Positions 23,189 to 28,820 are shown, counted from the first letter of the stretch. The stretch is DNA of 31,225 nucleotides from an uncultured Collinsella sp. (GCA_958370785.1 CATXKN010000013.1:1-31225); one strand, 5' to 3'. The notes: generated from the sequence alone by a model not told the origin. Made by a program: numbers and translations.

Positions 23189-23422
23189 CTACTCCATCTC
23201 TTCGGCAGTACGCTCGATAAGCTCGCCGATGGTCTTCATGACCATGACCTCGCGAACGGGGACCTCGGCATCGAGCTCGTTCTCGATCATGGAGGTCAGC
23301 GCGATCATCTTCATCGAGCCCTTGCCCAGGGTCTCAAACGTCGTCTCGGGAGTCACATCGCCGTCATAGTTGTAAGCGGACTTGGCAAAATCGCAGATCT
23401 GCTGAGTGAGTTCTTCGTTCAT
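23189..23422 (-). CDS. Acyl carrier protein with atypical GSM attachment motif
   Basis: A 77-residue acidic acyl carrier protein of four-helix type. The helix-2 attachment site reads LGKGSMKMIALTSMIENEL, so the probable phosphopantetheine serine is S36 within GSM instead of the usual DSL. Acidic helix 2 and 3 residues (ENELDAEVPVREV) follow the normal pattern. It is separate from any fatty-acid-synthesis genes and lies next to a thiolase, a phosphate acyltransferase and, upstream, a phosphopantetheinyl transferase that could modify it. AAAGG lies eight bases before the ATG. It is likely a dedicated carrier for this cluster rather than the housekeeping ACP. Confidence 0.88.
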   Translation of the reverse strand: MNEELTQQICDFAKSAYNYDGDVTPETTFETLGKGSMKMIALTSMIENELDAEVPVREVMVMKTIGELIERTAEEME

Positions 23423-23441
23423 GATGGTGCCTTTCTAAGAT

Positions 23442-23491
23442 AAAAAGAGGGGCGGCCACGGCGGGCTGGAGACATGGGTCCCGCCATGGCC
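23442..23491 (-). terminator. Hairpin between the OB-fold and ACP genes
   Basis: Arms GGCCACGGCGGG (23454-23465) and CCCGCCATGGCC (23480-23491) pair with one mismatch that is G-U on one strand; the minus strand then reads GCCCCTCTTTTTATC. Partial terminator or processing site inside the operon is likely. Confidence 0.65.
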
Positions 23492-23527
23492 TAAGAGAGG
23501 AATCAAATTGTTAAAAGGAGTGAAAGC

Positions 23528-23950
23528 CTAGTCGTCAAGCTCGAACGTAAGCTCTTTGTAGCCCGGACGGTCGATAACCTTGGCATGGACGCCAACGGTC
23601 TCGCCCGCCATGAGCTTGGCGCGAATCTCGGGGGCCTTCTTCTTGGTAATGCCGTAGATGACGTAGGTGTACTGAGAACCCTCGTCGATATCGACGGCGC
23701 CGTAGGCGTACTTGCCATACTCCTTGAGGTAGGGCTTGTCGTTCTGCGGACCAGGCAGGGTAAAATCGATCAGATGCCCGTGACCAGAAACCTGGACCCA
23801 ATCGGTCTTGTGATAGCCGCAGGCATTGCAGGCAAGGTGGGGCGGAAACTCGACGGCTCCGCACTCGGGGCACTGGCGCGCCCAATAGATGCCCTCTTCA
23901 AGACCCGTGTAGAACTTCTTGACCACGGGCTCCATATCTTTGAGTTGCAT
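23528..23950 (-). CDS. Zn-ribbon/OB-fold (DUF35) protein, partner of thiolase
   Basis: A 140-residue DUF35 protein. An N-terminal helix is followed by a rubredoxin-like zinc ribbon, CPECGAVEFPPHLACNACG (C27, C30, C41, C44), and an OB-fold domain from about residue 50 (VSGHGHLIDFTLPG ... YVIYGITKKKAPE). Such proteins bind thiolases or thiolase-like enzymes, for instance in the archaeal thiolase/HMG-CoA synthase complex and in the PhlB subunit of bacterial acylphloroglucinol synthesis, where they bridge or shape the CoA site. The start has AAGGAG eight bases upstream. It directly follows the thiolase gene, so the two should form a complex. Confidence 0.92.
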   Translation of the reverse strand: MQLKDMEPVVKKFYTGLEEGIYWARQCPECGAVEFPPHLACNACGYHKTDWVQVSGHGHLIDFTLPGPQNDKPYLKEYGKYAYGAVDIDEGSQYTYVIYGITKKKAPEIRAKLMAGETVGVHAKVIDRPGYKELTFELDD

Positions 23951-23988
23951 GAGAATACTCCTTATGGGAAATCGAAAACCGCGGTCGC

Positions 23989-25254
23989 TTAGGCGACGGT
24001 ACGAAGGATCTGGCAGCGTACGTTCTGAGAACCGCCAAAACCGCGCAGGAAAGCCGTCTCAGGAACCTTCTTCATCTGGGTGGCACCGGCGACGCCGCGC
24101 ATTTGCTTAACGGCCTCGACGATATCGGCGATACCCGATGCGCCATGTGCGTGACCGAAGTTGCAACGGCCACCATGCGGGTTGATGGGCTTATCGCCAT
24201 CAAATGCAGTACGGCCGTCAATCGCATACTTCCAAGCCTCGCCGCGCGGGATATAGCCGCACTCCTCGGCCGAGACAATCTCGGACGCCAGGAAGAAGTC
24301 GTTGCACATGAACAGGTCAATCTCATCAGGGCTCACGCCGGTAAGGTCATAGACCTGCTTGGCGGCAAGCTCGGTAGCCCAGTGCTCGTTGTGGAGCAGA
24401 CCGGCCTCGACGGCAGAGGCGCCCGTGCCCAGAACCTCGATAGGCGCATACGGCACGCCCATGGCCTTTGCCTTCTCCGTGGGCATTACGACAACAGCGG
24501 CGGCACCGTCGCACTTCTTCTCAAAGCCGGTAACGCGCAGGTACTGCGTGACGCGCGGGTTGTACATGCTCTTGAGATACTCGTCGGCGGTATCGAACCC
24601 AGCTGCCTTCGCGTCCTCCTCGACCGTGGTCTCGTACCAGGCAAGGGGATTCAGGACGGCACCGCGGCGAAGGCTCTTGGTAAGGCCGTTCAGGGCGTCA
24701 TCGATCTGATCGGCGGTAAGGTCGTACTGCATCGAATACTCGTTGATCCAGTTGTCGAACGACACGCCAAAGGCGCCATCGAGCGGGCGACCATAAGCGC
24801 GGTCATAGATTTTATCGAGCGAGGGAATCATGACGTCGAGCGTAAAGTCCTGACGAATATGGGAGGGCATGTGCTCGACGGGAAGAGTCGAAGCCAAATC
24901 GCAGGCACCCGTAAGGACGACATCGTAGGCACCGGAGGCAACTGCCATCACGGCCTGCTCAAGGGCGACGTAGCCCGTGCAGCAAGCCTCGGAATGATGG
25001 ACGGAGCCCTTGGCACGAACGCCAAACCAATCGGCAACCTGCATGTTGGGGGTAATGCAATCGCCAACGAGATACGGATTGGCACTGCCGTGATAGAAAA
25101 AGTCGATATCGCGGGGCTCAAGACCGGCATCGGCAATTGCCTCGAGGGCCGCATAGCCAAACGCTTCGCCCTCGCCAATACCCTGGGTCTCGGGATGCTC
25201 CTCAAAATCCTTGAACGGGGTGCAGCCTACGCCTACAATCGAGACGCTGCGCAT
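23989..25254 (-). CDS. SCP2-type thiolase family protein
   Basis: A 421-residue thiolase-superfamily enzyme of the SCP2/archaeal type. MRSVSIVGVGCTPF starts the fold; the nucleophile is the first Cys of HHSEACCTGYVALEQAVMAVASG (C91); and the His motif is GGRCNFGHAHGASG. The second catalytic Cys of classical thiolases is not seen; the end reads GFGGSQNVRCQILR, as in SCP2 relatives. It should join or split a beta-ketoacyl thioester, or acylate a carbon acid, together with the OB-fold protein. I choose ATG 25254 (GGAAAG five bases upstream) over GTG 25275, which would add seven residues. First gene of the long operon and likely TetR controlled. Confidence 0.92.
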   Translation of the reverse strand: MRSVSIVGVGCTPFKDFEEHPETQGIGEGEAFGYAALEAIADAGLEPRDIDFFYHGSANPYLVGDCITPNMQVADWFGVRAKGSVHHSEACCTGYVALEQAVMAVASGAYDVVLTGACDLASTLPVEHMPSHIRQDFTLDVMIPSLDKIYDRAYGRPLDGAFGVSFDNWINEYSMQYDLTADQIDDALNGLTKSLRRGAVLNPLAWYETTVEEDAKAAGFDTADEYLKSMYNPRVTQYLRVTGFEKKCDGAAAVVVMPTEKAKAMGVPYAPIEVLGTGASAVEAGLLHNEHWATELAAKQVYDLTGVSPDEIDLFMCNDFFLASEIVSAEECGYIPRGEAWKYAIDGRTAFDGDKPINPHGGRCNFGHAHGASGIADIVEAVKQMRGVAGATQMKKVPETAFLRGFGGSQNVRCQILRTVA

Positions 25255-25326
25255 GTTCTTTCCGAGCGTAACCACTGAATATCACATCCTAATCATGTGA
25301 AGGTGTACGGAATGATGGCGCAGTCC

Positions 25327-25360
25327 AGCCGCGAGCGAAGGTGAGAGAGCGCTCGCGGCT
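25327..25360. other. GC-rich hairpin in the thiolase leader
   Basis: AGCCGCGAGCG (25327-25337) pairs perfectly with CGCTCGCGGCT (25350-25360), loop of 12. On the plus strand TTTT follows, as in a terminator for antisense transcription; on the minus strand it lies in the leader of the thiolase transcript, about 70 bases before the start. Confidence 0.6.
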
Positions 25361-25380
25361 TTTCTGTGCCGTCACACGTT

Positions 25381-25398
25381 GAACTACTGCAGTGGTTC
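25381..25398. promoter_or_regulatory. Candidate operator dyad upstream of the thiolase operon
   Basis: GAACTACTGCAGTGGTTC is an 18-base palindrome with one mismatched pair and centre ACTGCAGT. It sits between the tetR terminator and the thiolase gene, where the operon promoter must lie. TTGAAC repeats flank it. It is the best candidate site for the neighbouring TetR regulator. Confidence 0.45.
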
Positions 25399-25447
25399 TT
25401 TTGAACGTAGCTTTAGTTTACGAGGGGTTAAACGAGACGCGTGAGAC

Positions 25448-25486
25448 AAAAAGCCCCGATGTGTCCCATCATATGGGACACATCGG
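25448..25486 (-). terminator. Terminator of the PPTase-tetR unit
   Basis: Fourteen-base perfect arms (25456-25469, 25473-25486; CCGATGTGTCCCAT), loop of three, followed on the minus strand by GGCTTTTTG. About 110 bases beyond the tetR stop. The dyad could also serve as an operator; the T-run makes terminator the better call. Confidence 0.7.
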
Positions 25487-25596
25487 AGATAGACGTTCCA
25501 AATAGCAGATAAACGGCCATACTTAAATCGATTCATAGGGCCGGATTGCTCTGAATCCGCAACCTATGCAACCGTTCATCCCTAAAAACCAGCCGT

Positions 25597-26214
25597 TCAC
25601 CCGAGCGGCTTTTCAAAATCGGGGATGCGTGGGTGCCAGTGGCGTGACGCATCGTCGACAAACAACGGCGCATAGAACATGCGATTGAGGGCAGCGGCAA
25701 CGGTGCGCGCCTCAAGGTCGGGCCGGGCCTCGAGCCAATACTGAATGAGGTTATGGTGACCCGCAAGCGCAAAGGCTAGATACAGGTCGAGGTCCGTTTC
25801 ATCGGAAAATGTCGAGCGAAGCCGATTGCGAAAATAGTCATGCATAAAGATCGTTGCCTTGTGAGCAAACACTGGATCCCCATTTTCACTGTTAAGCGCC
25901 AAAACCTTCGAGCGATTAGCCTGGAGAATCTCCATGCGCTTGATCATCGTGGGCGTAGGGTCCAGCTGTGCATCGCCAAAACGAGCCTCCAGTGCAACAT
26001 CATTGATGTCCTGCATATTCTGGAGCAGTTCATCTTCAAAACGTTTAACCACATCATCGACAGAGCGATAACAACGATAGAACGTCGATTTGGATGTATG
26101 GGCAAGGCGAAGTACCTCGGCCACCTTAATCGACTGCACCGGAGTTGTCGCCATAAGTTCAAAGACGGCATCCTCGATCCGTGAAGCGATATCGTTTTGA
26201 GCGTTCAGTGACAT
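25597..26214 (-). CDS. TetR-family transcriptional regulator
   Basis: A 205-residue TetR-type regulator. Residues 1-60 carry the helix-turn-helix (IEDAVFELMATTPVQSIKVA, then TSKSTFYRCYRSVDDV). The rest is a helical ligand/dimer domain of the TetR_C_7-like kind, with HDYFRNRLRSTFSDETDLDLY and LAGHHNLIQYWLEARPDL. The start has GGGGAGG five bases upstream. It follows the PPTase gene by 28 bases on the same strand and precedes the thiolase operon, which it probably controls through the dyad at 25381-25398. The inducer may be an acyl thioester or the transported acid; this is inferred from context only. Confidence 0.9.
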   Translation of the reverse strand: MSLNAQNDIASRIEDAVFELMATTPVQSIKVAEVLRLAHTSKSTFYRCYRSVDDVVKRFEDELLQNMQDINDVALEARFGDAQLDPTPTMIKRMEILQANRSKVLALNSENGDPVFAHKATIFMHDYFRNRLRSTFSDETDLDLYLAFALAGHHNLIQYWLEARPDLEARTVAAALNRMFYAPLFVDDASRHWHPRIPDFEKPLG

Positions 26215-26242
26215 AGCGGCCTCCCCTATTGGCGATTGGCTC

Positions 26243-26872
26243 CTATGCTACCTGAAAGGTGTGCTCCTTGAGGACGATACGAGGCATAGAGCGCGCCGCA
26301 CAAGAGATGACGCAGCGACCGTATGTCACCGACGAAGTATTCCATCCGCAGGGCATACCATCTTTGCGAGGGTCAATCGAAAACCCGACGCCTTCAGCCT
26401 TGAGGATGGCCTCGATGCGCGTCCACGTCTGGCTCAGGCGAAGATTGCGTTCTTGCAAATTGGGGGCAGCGTTAATCCACGCGTGCTCGTCGTCGTTCAC
26501 CATACGCTCAACCGCAACGGGAGCAATCTCATCGATCGCCTCGATATCCACGCCAATAGGTCCTCCGACCGACCGAGCAACATCGGAAACAGCGAGGACG
26601 GCCACGCTTCCGCCATGTGAAATGGAAATAGAGGGGGCCTCCCCATCCGCAAGCTCGATCTTGCCGAAAGCAGAACGCGCAAGCTGGATGTCGTCGAAGA
26701 CACCCAGGACGTCGCGAAGAAGCAGACCCACGCCTGCAGCTTCCTTCCGAGACGCAATTGGGAGATCCTCATTGGAGGCACGTAAGGCATAGCGTCCCGC
26801 GATTGATGCCATATCAACGGTCACGCCGGGATCGATCGCAGAAACATCGACGAGATGCACGGTTATGTTCAA
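26243..26872 (-). CDS. 4'-phosphopantetheinyl transferase (Sfp type)
   Basis: About 209 residues. Phosphopantetheinyl transferases move the pantetheine arm of CoA onto a carrier protein serine. The magnesium-site motif is GGPIGVDIEAID, and the second motif is WTRIEAILKAEGVGF, where E and K are kept but the usual first Lys of KE is Ile. Upstream SISISHGGSVAVLAVS matches the SxSHxxG segment. The Sfp type usually modifies special carriers rather than only fatty-acid ACP. The start is uncertain: I use TTG 26872, about eight bases behind GTGGGGG; TTG 26881 or GTG 26860 are possible. Its natural target is the GSM-type ACP of the same cluster. Confidence 0.85.
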   Translation of the reverse strand: MNITVHLVDVSAIDPGVTVDMASIAGRYALRASNEDLPIASRKEAAGVGLLLRDVLGVFDDIQLARSAFGKIELADGEAPSISISHGGSVAVLAVSDVARSVGGPIGVDIEAIDEIAPVAVERMVNDDEHAWINAAPNLQERNLRLSQTWTRIEAILKAEGVGFSIDPRKDGMPCGWNTSSVTYGRCVISCAARSMPRIVLKEHTFQVA

Positions 26873-26982
26873 AACGGTCAACCCCCACTCGATTGAGATG
26901 ACAAGGCTAAACAGACGCTCAGAACCGCTCTTTCATGAATCGAGGTACCTTTTGCCGGCGATTTGGCGACCCATTTGGCGGC

Positions 26983-27020
26983 ATAAAACAAAACAGCCCA
27001 GAGACATAGCCTCTGAGCTG
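26983..27020 (-). terminator. Terminator after tRNA-Val
   Basis: CAGCTCAGAG pairs with CTCTGGGCTG (one G-U pair) on the minus strand, loop of seven, followed by TTTTGTTTT. It ends the tRNA-Gly/tRNA-Val transcript nine bases past the CCA. Confidence 0.85.
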
Positions 27021-27028
27021 CGAACATT

Positions 27029-27103
27029 TGGTGGGCGTTAGAAGATTTGAACTTCTGACCTCTTCCGTGTCAGGGAAGCGCTCTCCCCCTGAGCTAAACG
27101 CCC
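27029..27103 (-). tRNA. tRNA-Val (GAC)
   Basis: Seventy-five bases with encoded CCA. Acceptor GGGCGTT / AACGCCC, D arm GCTC-GAGC, anticodon stem CTTCC / GGAAG around loop CTGACAC (anticodon GAC), and T arm AGAAG TTCAAAT CTTCT all pair. It lies three bases after a tRNA-Gly gene, so the two are made together. Confidence 0.95.
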
Positions 27104-27106
27104 AAA

Positions 27107-27182
27107 TGGAGCGGACAACGGGGCTCGAACCCGCGACCCCAACCTTGGCAAGGTTGTGCTCTACCAACTGAGCCATGTCCGC
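27107..27182 (-). tRNA. tRNA-Gly (GCC), copy 1
   Basis: Seventy-six bases with encoded CCA. Acceptor GCGGACA / TGTCCGC, anticodon stem CAACC / GGTTG around TTGCCAA (anticodon GCC), T arm CGGGG-type pairing around TTCGAGC. Identical to the copies at 27666 and 27893. Own promoter at 27195-27223. Confidence 0.96.
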
Positions 27183-27194
27183 CTGCGAGGATTT

Positions 27195-27223
27195 AATATA
27201 CGGGATGATCCACCATAATGCAA
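27195..27223 (-). promoter_or_regulatory. Promoter of the tRNA-Gly/tRNA-Val pair
   Basis: On the minus strand TTGCAT (27218-27223), 17 bases, TATATT (27195-27200), ending 12 bases before the tRNA. Strong match to a housekeeping promoter. Confidence 0.8.
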
Positions 27224-27254
27224 GAACTATTTTCGAATAATTTGAAAATAGTTC
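27224..27254. repeat. AT-rich inverted repeat next to the tRNA promoter
   Basis: GAACTATTTTC (27224-27234) and GAAAATAGTTC (27244-27254), perfect, loop of nine. It touches the -35 element, so it may act as an upstream promoter element or protein site rather than as an RNA hairpin. Confidence 0.7.
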
Positions 27255-27336
27255 CCGAACATGACCTCCCCCACTTTACCCTTCGCCACGTTAGGAGAAC
27301 GAAAATAGAAGAGGAAGAGCACCGACAGCGAGCGAC

Positions 27337-27426
27337 GCCCCAGTGCCCCGGATCGACCCGAAGCAAGCGGGCGCAGGCTGGATAGCCGCGCCCGTGAAGC
27401 TGAGGGGCGAGGCGGAGTACTGGGGC
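27337..27426. ncRNA. Unassigned nested hairpin element, possible structured RNA
   Basis: Within the gene-free stretch 27255-27441, GCCCCAGTGCCCCG (27337-27350) pairs with CGGAGTACTGGGGC (27413-27426) at all but one or two positions, and inside it CGGGCGC-A-GGCT (27368-27379) pairs with AGCC-GCGCCCG (27384-27394) around a GGAT loop. The fold is equally good on both strands. I do not recognise it as 6S, SRP, tmRNA or RNase P RNA. It may be a small RNA or a decayed mobile hairpin. Confidence 0.35.
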
Positions 27427-27442
27427 CCCGCGCAGCGTCAAC

Positions 27443-27469
27443 AAAAAACGCGGTTCGTTAGAACCGCGT
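27443..27469 (-). terminator. Terminator after the broken tRNA-Gly segment
   Basis: ACGCGGTTC / GAACCGCGT (27448-27456, 27461-27469), loop of four, followed on the minus strand by TTTTT. It lies eight bases past the CCA-like end at 27478, exactly where terminators follow the intact tRNAs. Confidence 0.85.
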
Positions 27470-27477
27470 AAGATAGT

Positions 27478-27613
27478 TGGAGCGGACAACGGGGCGTCCG
27501 CGTATCCGCTTTCGCGGATCCGCACCGGCTTCGGCCGCCTGTCGGCGTCCTCGCCAGCTCGCTACAAACGCTCCGCGTTTGCCTAACGCTCGCTCCCTCT
27601 CGGGTTCGAGCCC
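27478..27613 (-). pseudogene. Interrupted tRNA-Gly 3' end with hairpin-rich insert
   Basis: 27478-27495 is identical to the last 18 bases of tRNA-Gly(GCC). Instead of the rest of the tRNA come about 105 GC-rich bases full of small hairpins (ATCCGC TTTC GCGGAT, CAAACGC TCC GCGTTTG), and then CGGGTTCGAGCCC (27601-27613), the T arm of the same tRNA in opposite orientation. Turning 27492-27613 around would restore 27 continuous tRNA-Gly bases, so an inversion at the T-arm palindrome is a simple explanation. The anticodon half is missing, so it cannot make a tRNA. Confidence 0.65.
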
Positions 27614-27627
27614 AAGCGACGGGTACG

Positions 27628-27657
27628 AAAAAGCCCGGCTACCGTAATAGTCGGGCT
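27628..27657 (-). terminator. Terminator after tRNA-Gly copy 2
   Basis: AGCCCGACTA pairs with TAGCCGGGCT with one mismatch on the minus strand, loop of six, followed by TTTT. Nine bases past the CCA. Confidence 0.85.
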
Positions 27658-27665
27658 GTTGCGCT

Positions 27666-27741
27666 TGGAGCGGACAACGGGGCTCGAACCCGCGACCCCA
27701 ACCTTGGCAAGGTTGTGCTCTACCAACTGAGCCATGTCCGC
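27666..27741 (-). tRNA. tRNA-Gly (GCC), copy 2
   Basis: Seventy-six bases with encoded CCA, identical to copies at 27107 and 27893; anticodon GCC in loop TTGCCAA. Followed by its own terminator. Confidence 0.96.
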
Positions 27742-27750
27742 ATATGTAAA

Positions 27751-27774
27751 ACAAAACGGGCGCCGGGGCGCCCG
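27751..27774 (-). terminator. Terminator after tRNA-Cys
   Basis: CGGGCGCC / GGCGCCCG (27757-27764, 27767-27774) with a two-base gap, then TTTTGTTTT on the minus strand. A loop this short means the inner pairs open, but the stem is still very strong. Confidence 0.82.
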
Positions 27775-27783
27775 GATGTTGCC

Positions 27784-27857
27784 TGGAGGCGAAGCCCGGA
27801 TTCGAACCGGGGGTAAAGGCTTTGCAGGCCTCTGCCTTACCACTTGGCCACTTCGCC
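27784..27857 (-). tRNA. tRNA-Cys (GCA)
   Basis: Seventy-four bases with encoded CCA. Acceptor GGCGAAG / CTTCGCC, anticodon loop CTGCAAA (anticodon GCA) on a GAGGC/GCCTT stem with one G-U pair, T arm CCCGG TTCGAAT CCGGG. Only Cys tRNA seen here. Confidence 0.95.
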
Positions 27858-27858
27858 G

Positions 27859-27882
27859 AAAAAGGACCGCTTAAGACGGTCC
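27859..27882 (-). terminator. Terminator after tRNA-Gly copy 3
   Basis: GGACCG / CGGTCC (27864-27869, 27877-27882), loop of seven, then TTTTT on the minus strand, ten bases past the CCA. It stands before tRNA-Cys, so the later tRNAs depend on read-through or other promoters. Confidence 0.8.
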
Positions 27883-27892
27883 GGAAATGCAA

Positions 27893-27968
27893 TGGAGCGG
27901 ACAACGGGGCTCGAACCCGCGACCCCAACCTTGGCAAGGTTGTGCTCTACCAACTGAGCCATGTCCGC
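27893..27968 (-). tRNA. tRNA-Gly (GCC), copy 3
   Basis: Seventy-six bases with encoded CCA, identical to the other two tRNA-Gly genes. First tRNA behind the promoter at 27981-28009. Confidence 0.96.
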
Positions 27969-27980
27969 TTGCGGGTTATT

Positions 27981-28009
27981 AATTTACGCGAGTTGCCCAA
28001 AAGACGCAA
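27981..28009 (-). promoter_or_regulatory. Promoter of the tRNA-Gly/Cys/Gly array
   Basis: On the minus strand TTGCGT (28004-28009), 17 bases, TAAATT (27981-27986), 12 bases before the tRNA. Just upstream, 28011-28027 holds ACTTTTTTCAAAAAAGT, a perfect AT palindrome which may end the preceding gene's transcript or act as an upstream element. Confidence 0.72.
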
Positions 28010-28073
28010 GTACTTTTTTCAAAAAAGTTGCCCAAAGCAAGTTCATGCAGGTAAATAACGCCAAGTCAAGGCG

Positions 28074-28820
28074 CTATGCGCACGATTCCAATGCCGAGCT
28101 AAACAGCTTCACCATCCGAACGCGTGTGCCAGCGCCATCCGTGCGACAGGCAACCTCCACGTTATCGACGAGCATGCGCATAAGCTTGATACCGCGTCCG
28201 CGTTCCTCGGATGCCACCGGCTCGCTCGCCCCGTCGATAGAATAGCCAGCGCCCCGATCAAGCACCTCGAGCACAACGCGGTCCCCATAGGCCTGAACCG
28301 TCAGGACGCAGCCAACACCGCCCGCATGGTCATACGCGTTACCCAATGCCTCCCCCAGCGCCAATGCGACGTCATAACGTTCATCACGCCTCAGGGGAAG
28401 TGATTCGAGAAGCTCGGCCACACGGTGCCGATAATACGGGAGATTCTCGATGCCTCGTTGCACTTCGACACTCTTGCTCCATCGCGGCAACTCTCCCACC
28501 GGAATGGTGGGAATCGACTCACGCGCCGGACCCGCAACATGGAGGATGTCGACAAGTCGGGCAATCTCCAAAAAGCGAATGACCTCATCGGAGGCGTTAA
28601 CGAGCGAAAGCAGGCCCTCTCGCCTCATGAGCTCTCTGGCGCGCGTAAGCAAAAACGCCAAACCCGTCGAGTCGATAAAGCCCACGGCCTGGCAATTGAT
28701 GACAACGCGGCGCACGCCCCGGTCGATCAAATTATCCAACCGTCGGCGCAGCACGGGCACCGAGGCGATGTCGACATCACCCGGTGGCGTCAAAACCGCT
28801 ATGTCATTCCACTCATTCAT
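28074..28820 (-). CDS. STAS domain fused to anti-sigma-factor kinase domain
   Basis: About 248 residues. Residues 1-95 form a STAS (anti-sigma-antagonist) domain with GDVDIASVPVLRRRLD and the phosphorylatable serine in GFIDSTGLAFLL (S51). Residues about 125-245 form a histidine-kinase-like ATPase domain of the RsbW/SpoIIAB kind: ALGEALGNAYDHAGG (N box, E157 and N161), LEVLDRGAGYSID (D188) and EERGRGIKLMRMLVDNV. Normally antagonist and kinase are separate proteins, so the fusion is notable. It directly follows the PP2C phosphatase gene on the same strand (81 bases), so both serve one switch. I chose ATG 28820; the ribosome site is weak and TTG 28838 is possible. Confidence 0.88.
   Translation of the reverse strand: MNEWNDIAVLTPPGDVDIASVPVLRRRLDNLIDRGVRRVVINCQAVGFIDSTGLAFLLTRARELMRREGLLSLVNASDEVIRFLEIARLVDILHVAGPARESIPTIPVGELPRWSKSVEVQRGIENLPYYRHRVAELLESLPLRRDERYDVALALGEALGNAYDHAGGVGCVLTVQAYGDRVVLEVLDRGAGYSIDGASEPVASEERGRGIKLMRMLVDNVEVACRTDGAGTRVRMVKLFSSALESCA

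Noticed and set aside
22059..23369. 436-codon plus-strand open frame over the phosphate acyltransferase gene
   Set aside because: Antisense shadow; the minus-strand protein has clear family motifs.
24103..25278. 391-codon plus-strand open frame over the thiolase gene
   Set aside because: Antisense shadow of the thiolase gene with no motif.
27458..27937. 159-codon minus-strand open frame over the tRNA array
   Set aside because: It is a translation of tRNA genes (phrases such as GSNPGF and RGFEPRCPL) and the broken tRNA, not a protein gene.
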